Origin: Bacillota bacterium
GTDB taxonomy: Bacteria > Bacillota > Clostridia > Lachnospirales > CAG-274
Direction: 5' to 3'
Assembly: GCA_017627115.1 (NCBI GenBank)
Contig: JAGAHK010000441.1
Coordinates: forward strand, 1-10,341
DNA: 10,341 nucleotides
In this document: piece after piece, positions 6,788 through 10,341 of the stretch
How the letters are laid out: each line of letters opens with the position of its first letter
Position numbering within the stretch: position 1 is the first letter of the stretch
Position numbers and translations under genes: made by a program
The notes under the pieces: model-generated
Databases searched by the model: none
Seen by the model: only the letters and a program-made list of their open reading frames with translations
Told to the model about the DNA's origin: nothing

Positions 6788-7945
6788 ATGAATGTAAAAA
6801 GGTTTATAGCCTGTCTGATGTTTTTTGTTACGGCTGTATCGGGAATAAATGTCGGCGCTGCGGAAGCGCCCGTGCTTGACGGCAAAGCATATATACTTAT
6901 GGAAGCAAGTACGGGAAAGGTGCTTGTGCAGAACAATGCGGACGAGGCTCTGCCGCCTGCAAGCGTGACCAAAATAATGACACTGCTGCTGATCTATGAT
7001 AATGTTGATAGCGGAAAAATAAAGTGGGACGATAATGTGACCGTTTCTGTCCATGCGGCAGGTATGGGCGGTTCACAGATTTTTCTTGAAGCAAATGAGA
7101 TACAGACTGTCGAGACCCTTACAAAAGCCATTGCCATAGCATCGGCAAATGATGCGGCGGTCGCAATGGCAGAGCATATAGCAGGCAGTGAGGAAGCCTT
7201 TGTTTCCATGATGAATGAAAAAGCTGAAAAACTCGGTATGAAAAACACAACTTTTAAAAATGCCTGCGGTCTCGATACGGACGGTCATATGATGAGTGCG
7301 CGCGATATAGCTATAATGAGCCGCGAACTTATCACAAAATATCCCGAGATAACCAAGTTCACGACTGTCTGGCAGGATACCATAACCCATAAGACAGCGA
7401 AGGGCGAAAAGAAATTCGGTCTGACAAACACAAACCGCCTTATCAAGTGGTACGACGGTGCAACGGGATTGAAAACAGGCTCTACGGGCAATGCTTTCTA
7501 TTGTCTTTCGGGCACGGCAAAGAAAAACGGCATGGAGCTTATAGCCGTTATCATGGCTTGTCCCGATCCGAAACAGCGTTTTCGCGAGGTAATGAAAATG
7601 CTGGACTACGGTTATGTGAATTACGAGCTGAAAAAGGGCGAGCCTGTCGGGAAAATAGCCGCAAATGTGCCTGTTACAGGTGGTGAGGAGGACAGCGTCA
7701 ACGCCATTGTGAAAGAAGAAGTGACATATTTGTCCGAACGCGGTAAAACGGCACTCAAAAGCGAGACAAAGATAAATGACGGCCTGAAAGCACCGATAAA
7801 ACAGGGCGATGTGATAGGCGAGATAGTATATACCCTCGGCGATGAAAGTGCAGGCAGTTCTCCGCTTATTGCCGAAAAAGATGTTGAACGCGCAGGCTTT
7901 GGAAAAAACGTAAAAAGATTGTTTGAATTGTGGTTTAAGGGTTGA
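6788..7945 (+). CDS. D-alanyl-D-alanine carboxypeptidase (class A low-mass PBP, peptidase S11)
   Basis: A 385-residue secreted enzyme of the DacA/DacF type that removes the terminal D-Ala from peptidoglycan stem peptides. An N-terminal signal peptide covers about residues 1-25 with cleavage likely after the GAA at 23-25. The three penicillin-binding motifs are all present: S59-V-T-K62 (nucleophile Ser59), S119-A-N121 and K229-T-G231. The family block GLDTDGHMMSARDIAIMSREL (about 161-181) is also recognisable. After the catalytic domain (to about 260) comes a beta-rich PBP5_C-like domain, and the last 20 residues (GFGKNVKRLFELWFKG) form an amphipathic helix that would anchor it on the outer face of the membrane. 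Length is normal. It is a single-gene unit, with an upstream terminator and a gap downstream. Expected penicillin target; not a beta-lactamase. The exact paralogue (vegetative or sporulation-type) cannot be decided. Confidence 0.95.
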   Translation: MNVKRFIACLMFFVTAVSGINVGAAEAPVLDGKAYILMEASTGKVLVQNNADEALPPASVTKIMTLLLIYDNVDSGKIKWDDNVTVSVHAAGMGGSQIFLEANEIQTVETLTKAIAIASANDAAVAMAEHIAGSEEAFVSMMNEKAEKLGMKNTTFKNACGLDTDGHMMSARDIAIMSRELITKYPEITKFTTVWQDTITHKTAKGEKKFGLTNTNRLIKWYDGATGLKTGSTGNAFYCLSGTAKKNGMELIAVIMACPDPKQRFREVMKMLDYGYVNYELKKGEPVGKIAANVPVTGGEEDSVNAIVKEEVTYLSERGKTALKSETKINDGLKAPIKQGDVIGEIVYTLGDESAGSSPLIAEKDVERAGFGKNVKRLFELWFKG

Positions 7946-7987
7946 TTATGGCCGTGTTTTCGGTGGTTTGGTTTTTGTTTTTTTGTG

Positions 7988-8017
7988 GTGAATTTTCCGT
8001 GTGTATGATTATATAAT
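7988..8017 (+). promoter_or_regulatory. Candidate promoter of the small RNA
   Basis: A perfect -10 box TATAAT is at 8012-8017. The best -35 is GTGAAT (7988-7993) at 18-base spacing, matching only three of six consensus positions, so an activator may be needed. Transcription would begin near 8023-8026, at the base of the first hairpin of the putative RNA. Confidence 0.45.
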
Positions 8018-8023
8018 GTAAAC

Positions 8024-8202
8024 GAGAAAAGCGGGCTTTTGGCTTCTCTGCGGCACAGCGATCGGACGTGTGCCAATTGAGCCATTATAAGACGGTCATG
8101 GAAACGCATGTGAAATAATACTTTACGGCGTTATTTCAAACTAAAAACAAAGCATAATAAAGACTCGACTGATTGCAATTAACAAATCGGTCGGGTCTTT
8201 TT
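8024..8202 (+). ncRNA. Putative structured small RNA, family not recognised
   Basis: About 180 bases bounded by a TATAAT box on the left and a strong terminator on the right. Visible hairpins are GAGAA (8024-8028) with TTCTC (8044-8048); GGCACA-g-CG (8052-8060) with CGTGTGCC (8067-8074), 8 bp with one bulged G and an ATCGGA loop; a short CATG/CATG hairpin (8097-8100 with 8107-8110) with a GAAACG loop; GAAATAA (8112-8118) with TTATTTC (8131-8137), 7 bp; and the terminator. Because the next gene has its own promoter after the terminator, this is more likely a free trans-acting or housekeeping RNA than a riboswitch. I compared it from memory with 6S, SRP, tmRNA, T-box and common riboswitch cores and saw no match. 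No ORF of useful length lies inside it. The alternative is a leader of a longer transcript that happens to end here. Confidence 0.5.
8159..8202 (+). terminator. Strong intrinsic terminator after the putative small RNA
   Basis: AGACTCGACTGATT (8161-8174) pairs with AATCGGTCGGGTCT (8185-8198) at all 14 positions, two of them G-T, around a 10-base loop. AA at 8159-8160 extends the stem into the T run (8198-8202). It lies more than 210 bases past the carboxypeptidase stop, which suggests a separate transcript ends here. Confidence 0.93.
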
Positions 8203-8237
8203 CAATTCAAAGACCTTGCATAACTCTTAAAATGATA

Positions 8238-8266
8238 TTGAAGTTTGTGTAAAATTGGTATATAAT
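8238..8266 (+). promoter_or_regulatory. Near-consensus sigma-70/SigA-type promoter for the GT2-DUF218 gene
   Basis: TTGAAG (8238-8243), a 17-base spacer, and TATAAT (8261-8266). The -35 is 4/6 and the -10 is perfect, with ideal spacing. Transcription should start near 8273, giving a leader of about 37 bases before the ATG at 8310. This is the clearest promoter in the window. Confidence 0.85.
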
Positions 8267-8294
8267 AGTAAAAAAAATACATCTGAAAAATGCG

Positions 8295-8301
8295 AAAGGA
8301 G
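8295..8301 (+). promoter_or_regulatory. Ribosome binding site of GT2-DUF218 gene
   Basis: AAAGGAG lies 8 bases before the ATG at 8310 and supports that start. Confidence 0.85.
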
Positions 8302-8309
8302 AAACAACG

Positions 8310-9671
8310 ATGTCCCCGACACTTTCAATAATACTGCCTGTATATAACTGTGAAGCTTATATAAAGGAGTCGCTTTTTTCGGTATTATCCCAGCTTCCGC
8401 CCGATCACGAGCTTATTGTTGTGGATGACGGTTCTTCGGATAACAGTCCCGAAATAATTTCCCTCTATTGCGAAGAAAGGGAAAATGTTCGGATATGTTT
8501 TTGTGAGCACAAAGGGGCATCAGGTGCAAGAAATGTCGGTCTGGATATGGCAAGGGGAAAATATACGGCATTTATGGACTGCGATGACAGCATTTTCGAG
8601 GGATTTTTTGGCCGCAGCAGACCGTTGCTTGAAAAGGACTGCGACCTTTATATTTTCGGTATAGAACGGATATATCTGTCGGGCATAAGCGAACAGTGGA
8701 CACTGACTGATAAGGATTATCCCGATACGGCATTGTTTGCGGACGAGTATATACGCACAAAGCGTTCCCTTATTTATTCAAACTGCAACAAGTTTTATCG
8801 CAGACAGATCATTGAAAGAGCGGGGCTGCGCTTTGATGAAGATACCGACTTTGGAGAAGACCGCATTTTTAATTACAAATATCTGAAATTATGCAAAAAT
8901 GTATCAACATCTTCGCTTATGATGCTGAAATATATACAGCGCAGCGGAGAGTCGATGTCAACAAGATACATACCGCAATATTTTGAAAAAGTATTGAAGC
9001 TGCATAAAGCGAAAACAGATTGTTTCCTTTCGCTTGCCAAAAATACGCCCGACGAGGGAAAAAACGCCTTTTGTGCTTACGACCTTTCAAGGGAGGTAGA
9101 AAACACGGTAGAAAGATTTGCAGCGCACGGGAATGAAAAAAGGGAAAATCTGCCTTTGATAAACCGTATTGTTTTCGGTGAATGTGAGGACGAAGCAAGG
9201 TCGGAAAATATAGATATGCTTATTGTATTGGGAAGCCGAAACTGTGGTTACAGAATTGAATATGCCTACAATATCGGGCATTGCAAAAGAGATATGCTTT
9301 ATATTGTAAGCGGCGGCAATAAATATATGGATACCGATTTAACGGAAGCCGAGTTTATGGCAGATTATCTGAAAAAGAAAAATATATCCGAAAAACAGAT
9401 ATTAACGGAAAATATTGCCTGCGATACGGAAGAAAACCTGAAACTTTCGGCAAAGATAGCGGCAAACTTCGAAAATGTAAAAACAATAGGCATTGTGACG
9501 GCAGGCTTTCATATACCGAGAACAAAATATCTTGCAAAAGGCGTGTCTTTTTTCTGTGAAAAAAGGACAATATTTCTGCCCGCTTACGGTGCCGACACTT
9601 CACCCGAAAACTGGTTTGAAAGCCAAAAAGGCCGCAATATCATTCTGGAAGAATTAAGAAAAAAGCGGTAA
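8310..9671 (+). CDS. GT2 glycosyltransferase fused to a C-terminal DUF218 (YdcF/SanA/ElyC-like) domain
   Basis: A 453-residue two-domain protein with no signal peptide or membrane helix. Residues 1-about 240 are a GT-A fold family 2 glycosyltransferase: LPVYNCE (9-15), VVDDGSSDNS (37-46), SGARNVGLDMARG (71-83), the metal-binding DCDD (90-93) and GEDRIF (182-187). A linker (about 240-298) leads to a DUF218 domain (about 300-453) with its conserved landmarks: IVLGS (305-309), R315, IVSGG (332-336), TEAEFMADYLKKK (345-357), TENIACDTEENL (366-377) and VTAGFHIPRT (396-405). DUF218 proteins such as SanA and ElyC affect cell-envelope integrity in Escherichia coli, and YdcF binds S-adenosylmethionine; the chemistry is unsettled. 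The fusion suggests a cytoplasmic enzyme acting in envelope or exopolysaccharide glycan synthesis. It has its own promoter, and a MATE exporter gene follows after 25 bases. The domain calls are firm; the substrate is unknown. Confidence 0.88.
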   Translation: MSPTLSIILPVYNCEAYIKESLFSVLSQLPPDHELIVVDDGSSDNSPEIISLYCEERENVRICFCEHKGASGARNVGLDMARGKYTAFMDCDDSIFEGFFGRSRPLLEKDCDLYIFGIERIYLSGISEQWTLTDKDYPDTALFADEYIRTKRSLIYSNCNKFYRRQIIERAGLRFDEDTDFGEDRIFNYKYLKLCKNVSTSSLMMLKYIQRSGESMSTRYIPQYFEKVLKLHKAKTDCFLSLAKNTPDEGKNAFCAYDLSREVENTVERFAAHGNEKRENLPLINRIVFGECEDEARSENIDMLIVLGSRNCGYRIEYAYNIGHCKRDMLYIVSGGNKYMDTDLTEAEFMADYLKKKNISEKQILTENIACDTEENLKLSAKIAANFENVKTIGIVTAGFHIPRTKYLAKGVSFFCEKRTIFLPAYGADTSPENWFESQKGRNIILEELRKKR

Positions 9672-9680
9672 TAAAAATTG

Positions 9681-9687
9681 AGAAAGG
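9681..9687 (+). promoter_or_regulatory. Ribosome binding site of MATE gene
   Basis: AGAAAGG lies 9 bases before the ATG at 9697. It is a moderate match and supports that start over the next in-frame ATG at 9775. Confidence 0.6.
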
Positions 9688-9696
9688 TATATTTAT

Positions 9697-10341
9697 ATGA
9701 ATGACGCAAGTATTGGGAAAGAAGAATTAAAAACCGAACTTTTGTCGCGTTTCGGGCGTGACAGTTCTCTTACCATGCGTAAACTTCGGGAATACATACC
9801 GCCGATGATAGCGGCAAATCTATCGACCCTGCTGCTGATAAGCGTTGACGGAATAGTGGTTGGAAACTTTGTCGGCAGCAATGCACTTGCATCTGTCAAT
9901 GTGTTTTATCCTATCACGCTGTTTATCGGCATTATTTCGGTGCTGGTGTCGTGCGGAAGCGCTACTGCTATATCAAACAGCATCGGCAGCAACGATTTTG
10001 ATAAAATAGAAAAAATGAAACGTGCGACAATAGTAATGATGATATTGTCGGCGGTATTTGCATCTTTAGTGCAGATACCCATTGTGTCGGCATTTATATT
10101 TTCATACAGTGCCGAAGTCTCTGCGGAAACATTGGATATGATAAAACAATACGGCACAGGTATTATGATATCTACACCGTTCGGCCTTGTATCTACCGTT
10201 GGGGTGTATCAATTGCAGATATCGGGGAAAATGAAAATGCTTGCAAAACTTGCCGCAATGGAAGGCATTGTAAATCTTATTCTGGACCTGCTGTTTGTAG
10301 GCGTGTTTAAAATGGGTGCAGCAGGCGCAGGTTTTGGTACG
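9697..10341 (+). CDS. MATE-family transporter (3'-truncated by window edge)
   Basis: The frame is open to the right edge, giving the first 215 residues of a protein usually about 440-460 long. A cytoplasmic N-terminus of about 30 residues is followed by IPPMIAANLSTLLLISVDGIVVGNFVGSNALASVNVFYPI (split here by reading as one block near residues 33-72), the signature first helices of MatE-family antiporters, in which substrates leave in exchange for Na+ or H+. Four to five further helices are visible, near 70-93, 109-133, 145-165 and 185-205, ending in a LVGVFKMGAAGAGFGT-like stretch typical of the end of the first MATE half (roughly helix 6). The gene starts 25 bases after the GT2-DUF218 gene with no terminator between, so they probably form one operon. 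Substrate (drug, metabolite or glycan precursor) is not readable from the sequence. Confidence 0.85.
   Translation, partial: MNDASIGKEELKTELLSRFGRDSSLTMRKLREYIPPMIAANLSTLLLISVDGIVVGNFVGSNALASVNVFYPITLFIGIISVLVSCGSATAISNSIGSNDFDKIEKMKRATIVMMILSAVFASLVQIPIVSAFIFSYSAEVSAETLDMIKQYGTGIMISTPFGLVSTVGVYQLQISGKMKMLAKLAAMEGIVNLILDLLFVGVFKMGAAGAGFGT

Larger units (their letters stand above)
7946..8309. other. 364-base intergenic region carrying a putative small RNA gene and two promoters
   Basis: No convincing protein gene is present. From left to right it holds a T/G-rich stretch (about 7950-7990) with no clear terminator for the carboxypeptidase gene, a perfect TATAAT box at 8012-8017, a hairpin-rich block, a strong intrinsic terminator ending at 8202, and a near-consensus promoter at 8238-8266 for the next gene. 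Confidence 0.8.

Noticed and set aside
7950..7985. Possible terminator of the carboxypeptidase gene (CCG...CGG followed by T-rich DNA)
   Set aside because: The stem would be only 3 bp and the T run is broken by G; not convincing as an intrinsic terminator.
7948..8016. 22-codon hydrophobic frame just after the carboxypeptidase stop, with AAGGG 6 bases upstream
   Set aside because: It is encoded by a T/G-rich tract that gives Phe/Val runs by composition, and it ends in the TATAAT box. There is no independent support, though a tiny membrane peptide cannot be fully excluded.
7621..8109. 162-codon open frame on the minus strand covering the end of the carboxypeptidase gene and the intergenic region
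   Set aside because: It overlaps a certain gene, has low-complexity Ser/Pro and His/Asn-rich sequence with no recognisable domain, and its start lies inside the putative small RNA. It looks like a shadow frame.
8098..8118. Six-codon frame inside the putative RNA (ATG to TAA)
   Set aside because: Too short and without a Shine-Dalgarno match; no attenuator logic is visible because the next gene has its own promoter.
1..10341. CRISPR arrays, insertion sequences, tRNA or rRNA genes, attachment sites
   Set aside because: No repeated spacer pattern, transposase, terminal inverted repeats, cloverleaf or rRNA-like sequence was seen on either strand.

Overview
The window looks like chromosomal DNA from a low-to-moderate GC Gram-positive bacterium, most likely a gut-type member of class Clostridia (Ruminococcaceae/Oscillospirales-like). 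This is inferred from strong AGGAGG-type ribosome binding sites, heavy use of ATA and AAA codons, a YfhO-family protein, an S11 D,D-carboxypeptidase and Firmicutes-style terminators. No hallmark gene fixes the genus. Every supported gene is on the + strand. The window cuts a gene at each end.

Region 1 (left edge to about 6700) is a tightly packed run of six genes ending in an intrinsic terminator. In order they are: the C-terminal two thirds of a YfhO-family polytopic membrane protein; a small type IV pilin-like protein; a GT-C-type membrane glycosyltransferase; a second pilin-like protein; a GtrB/DPM-type GT2 polyprenyl-phosphate glycosyltransferase with two C-terminal membrane helices; and another large GT-C-like membrane protein. 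The layout suggests a surface-glycosylation module: the GT2 enzyme would make a lipid-linked sugar and the membrane proteins would transfer it outside the cell. Two paralogous pilin-like proteins are interleaved with it and are possible acceptors. The first pilin lacks the usual Glu at mature position 5; the second has it. No pilus ATPase, platform protein, prepilin peptidase or GtrA-type flippase is in the window.

Region 2 (about 6700-7945) holds one gene, a secreted, membrane-anchored class A D-alanyl-D-alanine carboxypeptidase with all three penicillin-binding motifs.

Region 3 (7946-8309) is a 364-base gap without a convincing protein gene. It contains a perfect TATAAT box, about 180 bases rich in hairpins and a very strong intrinsic terminator. 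Together these look like an independent small RNA gene of a family I do not recognise. A near-consensus promoter for the next gene follows.

Region 4 (8310 to right edge) is a two-gene unit. The first gene encodes a fusion of a GT2 (GT-A fold) glycosyltransferase with a C-terminal DUF218 (YdcF/SanA/ElyC-like) domain. The second is the start of a MATE-family multidrug/polysaccharide-type exporter, cut by the window edge. The most notable items are the pilin/glycosyltransferase locus, the GT2-DUF218 fusion and the putative small RNA.
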